From contig SSNP01000041.1 of the NCBI GenBank assembly GCA_006937955.1, forward strand, positions 3,315,995 to 3,379,994: a stretch of 64,000 nucleotides of DNA, in the 5' to 3' direction. This stretch comes from Pachypanchax playfairii. Lineage: Eukaryota; Chordata; Actinopteri; Cyprinodontiformes; Aplocheilidae. Below the pieces are notes generated by a model. It saw only the letters and a list, made by a program, of their open reading frames with translations. It did no database searches and was not told the DNA's origin. Below, one piece after another: positions 1 to 13,085 of this stretch (positions are counted from its first letter, which is position 1; the number at the start of each line of letters is the position of its first letter). A program made the translations under genes and the position numbers.

Positions 1-76
1 GGATGGATGGATGGATGGATGGATGGAGGGAGGGAGGGAGGGAGGGAGGGAGGAAGGAAGGAAGGAAGGAAGGAAG
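1..76. repeat. compound tetranucleotide microsatellite
   Basis: Three adjoining tracts, (GGAT)n then (GGGA)n then (GGAA)n, begin at the first base of the window, so the array probably continues upstream. A much longer (GGAT)n tract at 60020-60142 follows an L2-like 3' end, so this one may also be a retroposon tail whose body lies outside the window. Confidence 0.95.
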
Positions 77-1555
77 AAGCACATTTTCTGTATCATCGGA
101 CAAAACTTCACCATTTCTAGTGTTAGTAGTTGCCTGGAAGTGTTTTTAAAGCTTTGTATTATATTACTAATTGCTACTGACAAGCATCTGTCTACAAATT
201 ATTTTTGCCTTTGAAGGTATTTGACAAGAACATAAAATATTATGAACAAACCATGGCTTGAACTACAGATGAACAGAGTGATGCTGCTGAATCTTTTATC
301 AACGCTCATGACAGTTCCCACAACTCTGTTTCTTAAAGTGTTTTAGTGAAAACTAGATCATATGTTTATTGATTAAAAATATTGGTCCAAAAATGAAAGC
401 GTGTGGTCATCAGGATCATCTTAATTAGATTGTTACAGAAATTAAACAATTCAATTTGACCATCTAAACTCATCTTCATCACACATACAGATGATTCACC
501 TCATAACTTATGTGGTAAAGAACTGTTAGTTCATCATCAAGGAGGTTTTCACTGACATATTTGCAGAACTACATCAACGCAGCAGCCTTCCTCTTGCCAG
601 CATGACCAACAACATGTAACATGTACATATACTTGCATACTTTCTAAAGCTCAGAATGTGAATAACATTTCAGACAAGCTAAATGATCCTTTTCCTCACC
701 ATTTACCTTGTCCCCTGATTTGTCCTCCTTGCTCTCAGTTCATGTTTTCACAGAAAGCTACATGTTGATTATTAACTGAGTTGGTGCTGTCTCAAAAAAA
801 ACAACAACAAGAAAGCAAAATTTGACCATCACCATGATTTACAAGATATAATTAGGAATGCCACCTGACATTAATCAGCTGTCTCTGGCTAAAGCATTGT
901 TTATGCAATTTACTCCAGACTTAGTCATGATTATATTTAAATGAAAAAAACAGCAGATTACAAAGCGTTGTAAAATGTTTTTTTCATTGATTATATTTGT
1001 GGCTTAAAATTCGTCCCATCAAGTGAAAGAAGAAATCACTTTTCCTTTGATGTGCTTCTTCTAATGGTATTTGTCTTAAATATATTTTACCTAGAAAGGG
1101 TGACCTGACCCTGAGAAAGCATGTCTGCTGTTATTAACAGTTAAGAAAAAAATCAGACAACAGCACTGGTCTCATGTTAGGCTGAACATCTATGTGGCAC
1201 AGCAGGATCCTGGGTCACACAAGTAGGAGACATTTAGCTTTGAATCCTTTTCCACCCAAACATACCATGTCAATGTTCAGTAATGCTACAACACAAAATC
1301 CTTATCACCAAAAACTAAATGTATCTTTGCTATGCTGCAATATCATGAAGAATTCCTGTAAGTTTAAAGAAAATGAATATGATTTAAAGGTAATGGAGAG
1401 ATTTTCTACTAAAACAGTGACTTGTATCAATGCAAAGCAAAACAGACAAAATTTTATCAGATCAGACAACACATAAAAATCTTCATGCATGTTGACACTG
1501 AAGCTAGAACATGAGAAAGAAATGTGAGAAGGAGGTATCACAACAAAGTCTTTCT
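77..1555. other. AT-rich intergenic DNA, nothing recognised
   Basis: No open frame with protein-like composition, tRNA-like fold or repeat pair was recognised here. The short open frames are low complexity. Confidence 0.6.
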
Positions 1556-1558
1556 TAC

Positions 1559-1740
1559 CTGTGGGCATCGCTGCTTCCACAGTGAGCATCTCGTTTCTAA
1601 TATCTTTGTTCAGTGTAAATCTGCTTCGACAGACCTCTAGCTGCTCCAGGATGTGGAGCTGTGGCTGCGCTGAACTGGTGTCTGGTTTTTAGCAAGCAGC
1701 CGCTGTGACGTCCTCACTGCAAAACACTTAGCTACATTCA
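1559..1740 (-). other. possible first exon of an unidentified minus-strand gene
   Basis: On the minus strand a start codon at 1587-1589 opens a frame beginning MLTVEAAMPT. It runs into an exon-like end followed by GTAAGA, a strong splice donor, at about 1554-1559. The preceding 150 bases (towards 1740) are more GC-rich than the surroundings and include a CRE-like TGACGTC near 1707, as expected of a 5' UTR and promoter. No family is recognised and downstream exons would lie at lower coordinates or outside the window. It could equally be chance. Confidence 0.22.
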
Positions 1741-2902
1741 GCATGCAGCATGCAAAGACAGTGAAGCCTCTGAAGAAATGAGCTCCATCCCTCTCATCAA
1801 GACAGAATTAATAAAACCTGCCTCCCCCCTTCTCTGCTGCCCTCCCTCCATTCTCTTCTCTTTCCCTCATGTGCGCATGGTTACTGCTCTGCATGTGTCT
1901 GTGTTTCTGCTTTTTCATTGTTACTTTCCTCTGATCCTCCCTTCTTTGCTTCTGTCTCACTGATCACCATTTCTCCCCATACTTCCTTCCACACAGTTAC
2001 ATCTGCTTATGTGTTCATTATATTCAATAAAGAAATCAGCAACAAACGAAAGACAAAAATCACAAAATGGTTTTTTTAAAAAGCCAACAAATAGCAAAGT
2101 AAATACAAGAAAACATGCATGGAGATATATTTCAAGATTCCTATCACAAAACCCTGCTTTTTTCTTTATGGTTCAGACAAACTTTGTACAATTTCAAAGC
2201 ACAAGTAAAAACATTTATTATTTTTAGTTTATTTGTCAAACAATGACAATGTACATATTAAATTATTTTCATAACATATTTGTCCCATATTTGACTACTG
2301 TTTAACATAAACTGCAGGACTGTAGATATTTTATGGAAGAATGGAGGAGCTTAAAAGGTTTGAGCAGGAAAATGTGAGTAAAATTACAGCTTTACGCTGA
2401 TAATGCTGTAATATTACACACTTCCATCTTTATAAAATCATTTTTACATTTCTAAAATTAACATTTTATTTGTCACCCCTCAAACCCAAGTGAATACATT
2501 TTTATAAGGTTTTTCCCCTTGTATTTTTTATATTTCTACCACAAGAGGTATTGATATGAACTTGGCAGACTAGAATAGATGGTCAAAAGTTTAGACCATG
2601 AAAATTACTATTTTTGAAACAAAATCAGAAGGGTATAAATTTTTACATATCCTAAACTGCACATTCATTATGTGTCATGAGTCATGCAATGCAACAGTTC
2701 TTGTTTTACTTTTAGCATGAAAAGTACTGCAGACACAGCCTCATCCCAACTTTCCTTAAGTCAGAAGGTTGATGTAGCCTTTCAGATGTTCCAAATAGCT
2801 AACATCATGGTGGTGATTTTTATGTCCAAGTGAAAATTTTTAAATTGTTAAAATTGCAGAATTACAATACTAGAACCCACAATTTAAAAAAAATAGAAGA
2901 AA
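1600..2902. other. AT-rich intergenic DNA, nothing recognised
   Basis: Apart from the possible 5' region above, the stretch is AT-rich with homopolymer runs and no supported feature. Confidence 0.55.
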
Positions 2903-3781
2903 TTAAAGGTGGTATATGGAACTTGAACAGAATAACACAGCACAAAGCCTTCAGCCATCTGGGTGCCAGGCTTGTTAACCCCCCCCCCACGCGCTCTGAT
3001 GCTCAGGCCGACCAATATTCCTCACCAAACTCACTCGGATCCCCGATCAGAGCAGGACAATAAAATATCATGAGTTCAACTCACAAATCATGCTCTCCAG
3101 CCCCACTGATCACACACTGACTCAGGTAAAAGCAGCTCCTACCTGTTTGTAGCTCAATCATCGATTCAGTCCGTGGCAAAGAGCTCATAGGTGTCCTGCG
3201 GCTCTTCTAGAGCAAATCAAAACTTTCTGCAGTTCCTCCTAAAATCCTCTGTCCTCCTCACACACCATCCTGCACACCTCACTTATCCAATAAAATAAAA
3301 AAAAGCAATAAAATGCTCCGTGGTGTGTCTTCCAGTCGAAGCTCCTCCACTTCAGCAACATGTAGCTACATGTTAGCTAGCTGCTAATAAAAAACGTTTC
3401 CACACAGAACTTGCTCGTTACATGGGAAACCCCAGGGGAAACCCTCTATGGCAAGCAAATAAGGTATATAATCACCACATGTCCCCGGTGCTTCCAGCTG
3501 GTTGACCTGCAGACTCCACAGTACCAGCCGGTACTGGATTATTTACAGTATTAGGCAACCCACAATGGTGCCCGCTGCTCTGCTAGCTATATTGGCTGGT
3601 AGATGTAAACAAAATGCCAACGTCGTACCCGTCAAAATTAATATTTTATAATATTTTACTTCGAATATAATTTTTAAGGAAATGCTGGATTTTCATTATG
3701 CAACCCTCTAAACACCCCGTGGAGGCATTATTTTGTTAGAAATATTGCTTTTTATGAAAATATTCCATATCCCACCTTTAA
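2903..3781. mobile_element. TTAA-flanked non-autonomous DNA transposon (T2/Kolobok-like), copy 1
   Basis: Both ends are visible. The left end TTAAAGGTGGTATATGGAA (2903-2921) is matched by an inverted right end at 3763-3781, 18 of 19 bases. TTAA at each edge (2903-2906 and 3778-3781) would be the target duplication. No transposase frame is present. The right half (about 3330-3781) recurs at about 20665-21142, with CTTCCAGTCGAAG-, GCAAGCAAATAAGGTATATA- and AACAAAATGCCAACGTCGT-type blocks in both. A C9 run lies inside. The TTAAAGG start and TTAA target match the T2/Kolobok description; that assignment is inferred from ends only. Confidence 0.8.
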
Positions 3782-4009
3782 TTCCAAATTGCTGTGGTTT
3801 CTAATATTAGCTTGTTAACCCTCAAAACAAAATAGAATGGAGCAACAATGAAATGTGTCAAATTGCAACGTAATTATGACCTAAGGCTCTCTCAGATATT
3901 ATCTCACATAATTTAAGGATTTACAGCAATTTATTGATTATCACAGCAATATATTCATCATATTACTGGTTTAATTGGTATCCTCGGGTACCCTATCTCC
4001 TAGTCAAGG

Positions 4010-4245
4010 TAATAAGGTGGAATTTAATTGCTCAACATTGCGTACACCCTGGACAATTTGCCAGTCCGCACATGGATAAAAAAACATTCACATACAGTTG
4101 AACCTTGTTAGAATTTAGAGTTGCCAGTTAGACAACCCAGAAGACAATCCAAGCATGCTACAGGAAGAACACACATGCACCTCAGCTGGGTTTTGAGCCC
4201 AGGACCTTCCTGCTGCAAAGCAAGAAAGATCCAAAATTCTATGGC
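4010..4245 (-). mobile_element. degenerate L2-type 3' end / tRNA-like SINE, reverse orientation
   Basis: Read on the minus strand this holds the blocks of a widespread teleost retroposon: a B-box-like GGTCCTGGGCTCAAAACCC, then GAATTTTGGATC-type sequence, and finally GGCAAATTGTCCAGGGTGT near 4048-4066. The same order of blocks occurs forward at 22485-22682 and, as the 3' part only, at 59880-60010. No coding frame. Edges are approximate. Confidence 0.55.
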
Positions 4246-4249
4246 TTGA

Positions 4250-5490
4250 TCATCCTCTGAGAAGAATTGTTAGAATTAATTCATACTGACCAAAAGAGTG
4301 ATGATTTCAATGATGGGAGAAGGTCCCATAAAGCCCAATTCCATCGTTCTGTTCTGTAGGTGGAGGGGACAGTCCCTGGTGGCAACCAAGACCCAGTAGC
4401 CAGGTGAAGAAGAGCACCGGTGGTTTGCTGATAATTGTCAGAACTATTTTACTTTAGATTCTAAAAAGTTATTTCCCTACTCTTATCCACCCATGATTAA
4501 TAAATATACCCAGATATAATAAAACTTGTAAAACTGGCAAATACAGATATGGTATTAACAACCATTGTTTTATAAACCTTTACTTTATCATACATTTTTG
4601 AATACCACAAAGAAATTTAGTACTACTAAAGAAGTAAATCAGATTAATACTGTGAAATAAAATGATAACCTTTGAAGCTGTTCAGTTTCTACAAAGTACT
4701 CTTTAGTTTTGACATTAAGACAATCCCTCATACAGTATGAAAGACGCACACTACCAGCATGTCAAACACTAACGTCTAGGCAATGATCAACAATAAAGTG
4801 TTGGTAGTAATCAAAAATAGTGTCAAATACAAAGTTCTTTTTCAGGGTGTCATGTTTATATAACATATGTCTTCAATTATTTTGTAAAACAAGAACTTGG
4901 TTTATAAATTTGAATTTTTTGCAGTTTTCTCTCTTCCATGCAGGGTCACGATTATACATGCAAGCATGCATCAGCATCCACAGTGATGTAAAGCATGTAG
5001 AGGAGAGTTGTAGCAACACAGAAAGAAAACAGCAGCAGGCTTCAGTCCTGATTGTTAGCAGTTCTTACTGACAGATCCTTGAGTTCACAGTCCAGCTTGT
5101 GTAAATGAGAAATGATCTAAACAGGAATCCTCAGTTCATTCAACACACGTATGTTGTTTAGTAATATTTAACATATAAACGCTCCTCTTAATAGTAACAT
5201 AGGAAACAAAACCAAAAAACAGCTGCTATGATGTTGAAGCTGTTTGTTTTTAAACCTGTGTTGGACCGTTAAGCCTCTTTGAGTTTGTGTGCAGCAAGCA
5301 GAATTCATTTCACAGCCATTGTTTGATATCTTCATTAGAATGCAGCACCAGCCTTGAGCAACAGGAAGGGCAGAAAGATAGGAATGATGAAACCAGAGCT
5401 AAAAATAGCTGCCTCTCAGGATCCCCTTCATAGGCACTGTAAACCCTCAGAGAGCCAGTGACAAGCAGCAATGAAACAGGCTATGCATAG
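4250..5490. other. AT-rich intergenic DNA, nothing recognised
   Basis: No coding region, paired repeat or RNA gene was recognised. Short frames such as 4820-5071 have no family resemblance. Confidence 0.5.
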
Positions 5491-5512
5491 TTGTGTGTGT
5501 GTGTGTGTGTGT
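5491..5512. repeat. (TG)n microsatellite
   Basis: About eleven TG units in a row. Confidence 0.95.
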
Positions 5513-8258
5513 TGGATTTACTACACTCCTCCTCTCCCTCCCCTCCTCAGCTATAAACCAATGTTTCTTTTAGTAAGCATGCATCATTGGGTTGCTCTAC
5601 AATTAAAAGCCATCTGTTGGGTTTCTGCTTGATCAAGTCATGGGAACATCATGTAGTCCTCCTCACTCCCCCCACCCTCACCATAAAAACAGACAAAGAG
5701 AAGTCACCTTTGTAAATCAATGCTCAGGTCCTATGCAGTCACAGTATAATATTAATAAAAGTCATGCTTGCGTTGTAATCTGAAATCTCACAAAACCTGA
5801 AACCTGAGTAGAAAGGAACTGTTTGAATCCCAGAGAAAAAGAAACAACAAAAGATATTTCCATATTTTTAAAGACTACCTGGAAAAAGAAAATCCATCCT
5901 TCACTGTCTATATTCACTTAACTTGTTTAGGGTTGAAATAGTAGACGTGGTATTCCAGCTGTCTGGAGATGCAGGGCACACTCAGGATATTATCAGTCCT
6001 TCCAGAGGCCAACACACAATGTTAGACACCCTGGCATGCTCAAGCTTGTATCTACTGGTTTTCCAAAATCCCAAATAATGTATTTAGTTTCATAGTAGCT
6101 CAGTGGAATTCAGTGACTGAACTCCAGGGAATGTGAAAGGTTATTAAAATAGTTTATTGTCAACATGTAGATGATTTTAAAAACCAGAGTATGACGGGAG
6201 AAGAGAGGTGAGTAAACATTGGTTTAGTAGTGTCAACTGTAGGATTCAGCTAACCGAATTCTTTTTTTGCAGGTTCTTCCAGGAGAACGGTTCTATTCCG
6301 GGGAGCCAAGGAACCAATCAGGGTTAACATAGCCTGAGGGGCCGTGTAGATGAGACAACCCATTAACCTGCCGCAGCTGACTTCACCTGTGGGGCAGGAC
6401 TCTGAAGCTGTCCAGGACAGACCAGAAGAAGAAAGAATGCCATAAAAGACAAAAAGGAGGAAAAAGAGGTTTACAGATTAAAAAGGAAAATGAGTAAAAA
6501 TAGAAAAGTCAGAAAGAGTTCATCCAAACCCACAGAACCCAAATATTTAGAGTGTAGAACTATAAAGATTTATCAACAAACTCAATAGTAATATCAGACG
6601 TGTAACCTATTAGATATAATCACTATTGGATCTAATAAAATTTAGTATATACACTGAGTGCCTGATTTTTCATTACTAGTCCAATTGCCAAAAGTATTGC
6701 TAAAGATCCAGACAACCCAGTCAAAGTGTCTTCCATCAACATCAGAGCACCATGACAACACTGCTTGAACATTAAGTCCAGTGGTAGCACAACAGATTTT
6801 GGGTCATCTGGGTCCTCACATGGTGTACACTTAATGTGAGAAACTGACATAAGTAAAGAAAAAACAATATGTGTAAAAATGTGCATATAGACATGAATCC
6901 AAGTGCATTTTCTTTTACCTGCCAGCTGGCATGGGATGGTGTGCACACGAGGAAATACCTGACACCTCCCCTTGATGTCTTCCTTCAATTATGCAAATAT
7001 GTTCTGCACTGACAATTTCTTGTCTTTGCACAATAAAAAATAATTTCTACATGCAAAAAAAAAAAAAAAAAAAAAAAGGAATTACATAGAAGAGATGGAG
7101 ATGCTACTGAATGAGATAGAAATGCACAGACACATTTTGTTTGGCATGTTGACTAAGAGCATGAGGCTTGCAGTAGGAGGTGTGGGACAGTGTGTGGAGG
7201 TGTCAGTGCCGTGTCTCCTCAGCAGCACACACAACTGCAGAAATTTAAAAAAGGGTTGAACATAAATGTGCATTATGTGCATTAAATTACACACCATTTA
7301 CATGCATTATACACATGTTATTATCATAAAGAATGCAGAGGTGCACTGGGGGAAAAGCAAGAAAAATAAGCAATTCAAACTTTAATGTTTATTTGCATCA
7401 CTAAAGTAAACACATGAGCTAGGGCTTAAAGAACATTCTGAAGCTGGAGTTTAACCAGTGTGCAGACAAGAGGATGTAGTGTTCAGGCTCAATTTACATC
7501 AGGGGAATTATATTAGGACAATTAAATGATTTACACAAGAAGTCAGCCATCATGCACTGTGCTAGTTTGCAGTTTGTTTCCTACCAGGTTGTTCATGAGA
7601 GTGAATGAACTGTGTGTTAAATCAGGCTCCTTTGCCATAACGTCAATATAAAAAACTATTAAAAATGTTCATTCGTTGATGGTGCATTTACAGGAATGTG
7701 TGTGAAGTGGATAGTTCCAATTACATGGGAAATATCTCTTGCAGCAATTTGTAATTATTATTAGTGTTGTTAAAGGTTTTGTGTTTGTCTCCATGTGCCT
7801 TTTTGTGAGAGATTTCCAGGGATTTTACTTTAGAGGTTTTTGTGTTTCAGTTTGTTTTTATGTTATTCGGTGTTCTTTAAGTGTAGTCATGTTTTTTTTT
7901 GTTATTGATATTTGGTTAATTTGCTCACTTTGTATCTTCCTGTCTGGTTTTGGTTAATTAATTGTGTTTTTTAGTTTTACATTATTCTTTTAGTTACAGT
8001 TATTTATTCAGTTCACTGTGTTTTAATTTTAATTTGTGCCTTTTGTTTCATGGTCATTTTAATTTGAATCTACTTTCTGCTTCTTTGTTTACACTGTCTG
8101 GTTAATTGTCACACCTTTTCTCCATCCTGCTGATTAATCCCTTGCTCTTCCTCTCCAGCTGTCCTCACTCAATAATCACCTGTCTTCTTTAGAAATACTT
8201 CTCACTTTCTTCATGTCATTTTTGAGGACATAGTTACTTACATACAGTTCATTGCATA
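5513..8258. other. intergenic DNA with an A24 run; nothing coding recognised
   Basis: Includes a long poly-A run at about 7054-7077, possibly a decayed retroposon tail. A T-rich tract at about 7750-8200 holds phrases resembling 22130-22450 (CATCTTCCTGTC, and CACACCTTTTCTCCATCC versus CACACATTTTCTCCACCC), suggesting an unclassified dispersed repeat. No gene supported. Confidence 0.45.
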
Positions 8259-8461
8259 TTATGGGGAAACATCCAGATGGAAGCAGATGGTGCCAAGAAA
8301 GGGAGACTGTGGAACACATCTTAATATTTTGTAGGAAGTAGGAGAAGGAGAGGAAGGAAATGCGTGAAGGTATGAGAAGATTAACCTGTAACCAGAAGGG
8401 AGGCAGTAATGCAACAACCTTGGAGGGAAGCTGCCATTAAACAACGCAGAAGAAGAAGAAA
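8259..8461 (+). mobile_element. LINE 3' coding end, relic
   Basis: A frame from about 8290 reads CQERETVEHILIFC, then an in-frame stop, then a basic stretch ending in TTLEGSCH and a stop at about 8440. The cysteine-rich EETVEH.L..C block followed by a charged helix resembles the C-terminal region of some fish non-LTR retrotransposons. It ends in a GAAGAAGAAG tail typical of these 3' ends. The internal stop makes it dead. Family assignment is from memory of the motif only. Confidence 0.5.
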
Positions 8462-8647
8462 GACATTTTTCAGCTGCTGTCATTGCCATCCTTGTGCTCT
8501 CGGGTTCCATGTGTTTTGATAATGTTTCTTTTTGTGTGCAGCTATATCAGCTCATGTTTTACAGTTACTAAAAGTTTTTTATTTTACTATGTCATTGATT
8601 CTAAGAGTCCCACTTGTTTAATCCAGAATAATGAAAACACATGGCAG

Positions 8648-8779
8648 AAAAATAAAAAATGCAATGGCTACACAAAGATTACGCAATACTATAATATTAT
8701 AATATTCTATTCTATTATAATACCTTTTTATTTATAAGTATTGCGTAATCTTTGTGTAGCCATTGCATTTTTTATTTTT
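8648..8779. repeat. perfect 43-bp inverted repeat (foldback / MITE-like hairpin)
   Basis: The left arm 8648-8690 and the right arm 8737-8779 are exact reverse complements over 43 bases, separated by a 46-base AT-rich loop. The core of the arm includes GCAATGGCTACACAAAG. Complementarity stops sharply at both outer edges, as at a boundary. No coding potential. It may be a young foldback MITE; a transcribed hairpin is possible but unsupported. Confidence 0.9.
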
Positions 8780-9609
8780 GTGTGTAATAGAATATTTTGA
8801 CTAACTGAAAAATTACATGAATATAAGCTACATTACTGAGAGAAAAACTGTTAATATTCAGACAAGTAAAATCATCGGCCATTAAAATTAATTCTAAAAT
8901 TAAAGCAGAAAACAAAGACACAGACAAACCTGTAATAATAATCACCGGTGCAAATAAACAACACATGATGAAAACACCTGAATCATGATAGAACAAATCA
9001 AATGCAAAATATCTTGAAGGTTTGTGGGTTTTGAAGGACTAAGTCTGATTTTTCTCCTTTTCTTCTCATTTCTCCTCATTTTTTTCCTTTACTTCATGTT
9101 TTCATTCCCCCGTCCTTGTCTCTCTCTTCACTTTCTGGGACATTTCTCTTACCTCTTTCTGTGAGTCTCACCCATTTGTTGTGTCCACTTCTCTGGTCAC
9201 ACCTGAGATTAATCAGGACCATCAAATCACCTCTGCTCATTATATCAACAGGCTTTTGCCAAATTTCAAGGCCAGACTGTTGTGTCCTGGTCAGGTCCTT
9301 GTAAAAGAAAAAGAAAAAAAAATAACAACTAAAAGGTCTTAGTTTTATTTCTGAAATTTGAGAGAGTTATTTCTTAAATTAGTTATGGTAAAAAAATTAA
9401 AGAAATCAAAAGAATTAAGCTTGCAGAATATCTCACTACAGTGACATCTTGTGGCCAAATGTGTGAATTTAAACTGAATCTAATAAACAACGGAATGTAT
9501 TTTGTTTTTCTCCACCATCTATATGTGTTAGTTTATAGTATTATTTGTAAATACGGATATTTAGACGTGGTTTATAGGTTGGCTAACAGTTGTGTATTTT
9601 GCATTGTGC

Positions 9610-10546
9610 ATTATGCTCAGGGGTGCACATAAGTGGTCCGCAGGTCCGCACACACTGTCAAAATATAAAATGCGCACCAGATGAAAAGTTGCAACACGCG
9701 TTTGCGTACTTAATCGGAGGCGGGTTCATTGTCAAATAAATGAAGAATCCCGTTGACTTCTTTTGTTTGACTGATATGTTTCTCAGCCAGAGCGCCGAAG
9801 TTCCAGCTGATCAGCTGATGCTGCGTCTCTCTCTGTCTGTGTATCAGTTTGCCAGTGTGACGGATTTTCAGTCAGTCAGATCAGTGCAGCTGACTGCAGG
9901 ATTCTGCATCGCGTCAAAACTGAAAAAATTCACTGAATAAGACAAATAGACCATCGTGGCACAGACGTGTATAACTACCTTTTTGTGCTATAAAATACAG
10001 AAAACCACCTGTTTTAATCAACAGTATCAGCGTATTTGTCTTTGATCCGCGCCATTTTGAATGCGCGCAAAGCACTATGGGATATGCAGTCAATGCCCCA
10101 TAACTGTCCAGTGTATCTTTTTATCTGACTGCATCACATTACAAACATCCTCATCATTTCAAAACAAAAAACAGTTACAGTAAATGACAGAAGCTCCAAC
10201 AGCTGACTAATAAATTTCAACACCAAACTGTTAAATGTTGATTAAAGTAAACAATCAAACCTGTAAACAATCCAACCTGAACTCTGAAGGTTTTTTTTTA
10301 CCAGTATTTTTATATTTTACTGGTTTCTCTTGATTTTTTCAACAATTAAAGGATTTTTATTGAAACAAATATAGAGCCAGGTAAAGTAAACAGACTGAAT
10401 TTGAAGCTTGATGAAACCAAAAGCAAAGCAGAGGAGCTCGGAAGAGACACAGCGAGACACATTTAAAAATGTGAGGACCAAGCAACAACCCTAGGTTCTC
10501 TTCTGAGAACCAGGCCAAAAATATTATGTGCACCCCTGATTATGCT
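9610..10546. mobile_element. non-autonomous hAT element with 8-bp target duplication
   Basis: The ends are a perfect 15-base inverted repeat, CAGGGGTGCACATAA (from 9618; inverted copy ending 10538). They are flanked by an exact 8-base duplication ATTATGCT (9610-9617 and 10539-10546). An 8-bp duplication and CAGGGG termini are hallmarks of hAT transposons. The 921-bp body has no recognisable transposase, so it must have been moved by a related autonomous copy. The perfect duplication suggests a fairly recent insertion. Confidence 0.9.
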
Positions 10547-10549
10547 AAT

Positions 10550-13085
10550 ACTTATGTATTAACCGAGTCATAAACAATCTCCTCCTGCAGACAACACAAA
10601 CTCTTTATGTAGTTTATCATTAAAAATAAACACAAACAAGAAACTGTCCTGTTTCTGCTTTGCTGTCAAGGAGAAAACAATTTAGTTTCCCCATGGTGTG
10701 TGTGTGTGTGTGCATGTGTGTGTGTGTAAAAATGAAGCCTTTATGTTCTGAGCTTCTGAAGATCATAGAAAACTGAAAGAAATGGGTTTCCATGGCAATA
10801 CAGCCTTTCCTCCTTTTGCTCCAGCTTGACGTCACATCAGGGTAACCAGTAAACCGTCAACACATGAGAGGACTGAAGCAACAGACAGAATACAGTTTAT
10901 TCATTGTGAATGCAGGTGAACTAGATATGAGACATTTATTGATTCATATTTTAGAGTCTCAGATGTGTTTTCTTTAATGGCTTCAACAAAATAGTCCCAG
11001 TTGTCTTCATTTAGTGAAGGAATTCAAACTAAACAGTGATGTCAATTTTCATTCTTATAAAAAAAACTTTTTTACAATAGTTTTTAAAGACGCTGTCCAC
11101 CAATCATTTTATTTTTATTTTTCTATTGATCGTGTTAAAAAATGCCCTGTGTAAAAAAAAAAAAATACAAAAATTATTTGACTGTGTAATTCTGCCATCT
11201 TGTGGTTTTCTGCGTTTCATGCCTTTGCTAAATGAGTCAAAAACAATCATGAGATCATTTGGACCCCAACATCCTGTCAGATGACCCCCTTTATTTAAAA
11301 ATTATCTATATTTTTCCCCTTTTGGAAGGTTTTGTAAATAATAATTCACGCTGTGATAGTTGTGATGACATTTTTTTAATTGTTAATTAGATAATCAAGA
11401 CTCAGAATTTACAGCTATGTTGAGATTTTCCATTCAACTCCATACTTTATTATTCCCAGGGGAGAATTAGATGTTAAAGAGTCACTGTTGATGGTTCTAG
11501 CTGAAGGCAGGGAGGATCTCTTGTGGTTGTCAGTGTTGCAATGATTCTGAGTAATCCTCTGACTGAAGACACTGTTATTGAATTACTGTGTTGTGAAGGT
11601 GATGCTCAGGAATGTCTGTTTTCATGCTCCTCAGCAGTCCCCAGTCTTTATCATAGGCCCTGATGCTCCTCCTCAACAGGTGACTGCATTTGTGATAACA
11701 TTCTCAACAAAAGTCTTGAAGAAGATTTGTGGCATCTTGCTGCAAACCACAAAGCTAAACTTTCTCTACAAGTCCAGTCTGTTTATCCAGTTAACGCTGA
11801 GATATTTATACTCAGCTTCTCTTGTGATTCAAAGTGTCTCACACTGCTGTTTCTCCCAAGGGTCATCTGAGTATTTCGGAAGATGGCAGGACTCTGACTT
11901 GTATTGAAAGTCTGTGCTGAGTGAGGGTACCGTTTCCTGTGGTGATCCTGTGCTGCTGATCACCCGGTCAGACAAACAAATCTTCAGTCTAAAAAAGATT
12001 TGTCTTTGAACCTGTTGATGAAGGTGTTATAGCTATAAAAAACACAATATTTTAAATTTTAATTGTGCAACAAACAGATGCTTTATATTAAATAGTTCCA
12101 TTGCAGTAATGGTGTTCCATTGTTACTTCTAAATAGCAATAAAACTTCAATCTTGAATGTGAATCTTACACTTAACAGTAACTAAAATACTGATGTGTTG
12201 TTGAAAGCATGAAACATAACGGCTGCTTCTTCATGCATCACCACAAGAGGATGCTAAGAGGCCCCATGTGATGTTGAACTCGTTCAGAAAACACCTCCCT
12301 CTAAAAGCAATAAGACCTCCCCATAAACAAAAAGGCTTTAGATGTGAATGAGCATGCTTCAGCTGGCTGTGCTTCCTTTGTGTTTGGCTAAGGGGGCGTG
12401 GTCACTGTGTTGTTCCAGCACTCTGAGATCAGCACTAACAGCACCTGGTATGTTCCAGACTCTTGCTGGTAAATCCCACTGAGTCATCAGCTGGCAGCTC
12501 TTCTTTGTACTCAGGCTTTGGTCAGCTCTGACTACCATGACCCTCACACATACTCGCTGCTACCACGTGAAAACACACACTCATACACCCCTGAGAAGGA
12601 TGCACTCGGCAAATGGTTGAAGTTAGAACTGTTTTTGCAGTTTCCCAGTTGTCTGGGACATGAAAATCCTAAAAATGTTCAAAGAAAAAACAACTGGACT
12701 TTTTCCATTTTCTTGAAAGGAGAAAGAAGAAGATAAAAACACAGTAAGAGAGAAAGGAAAAAATAAATGACTGAACCAAGTTGAGGGCTTACATTCTCTG
12801 ATTTTGACTAAAAGTATAAAGAACGGATGTTAATGCCAACTAACAAAAGCAAAAAACCGACAGTACCAATCTACCATTCTGTTTTAGTTAATGGCAGTGA
12901 ATTCTGAATAAATATAGGCACCTGATTCCCCAAATATTTGAAGAGATCCTGGGATTTAGGGAGAAAATACGTAATGCTGGAGAAGAATATGAATTTTGAC
13001 AGAATTAATGTGACCCACCAAATTTGTGTTTAAACCTACCCATTGTAATAAACTCTGTAAGATCTGATAATCATTTTTCTTAAAC
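10550..13085. other. intergenic DNA with a (TG)n tract; nothing coding recognised
   Basis: A TG-rich microsatellite sits at about 10698-10728. The rest is AT-rich and shows no gene, RNA or repeat pair that I can support. The frame at 11578-11907 (109 codons) has no family resemblance. Confidence 0.5.

Noticed and set aside
6632..6988. 118-codon minus-strand frame
   Set aside because: No family resemblance, no splice or promoter context; consistent with chance in AT-rich DNA.
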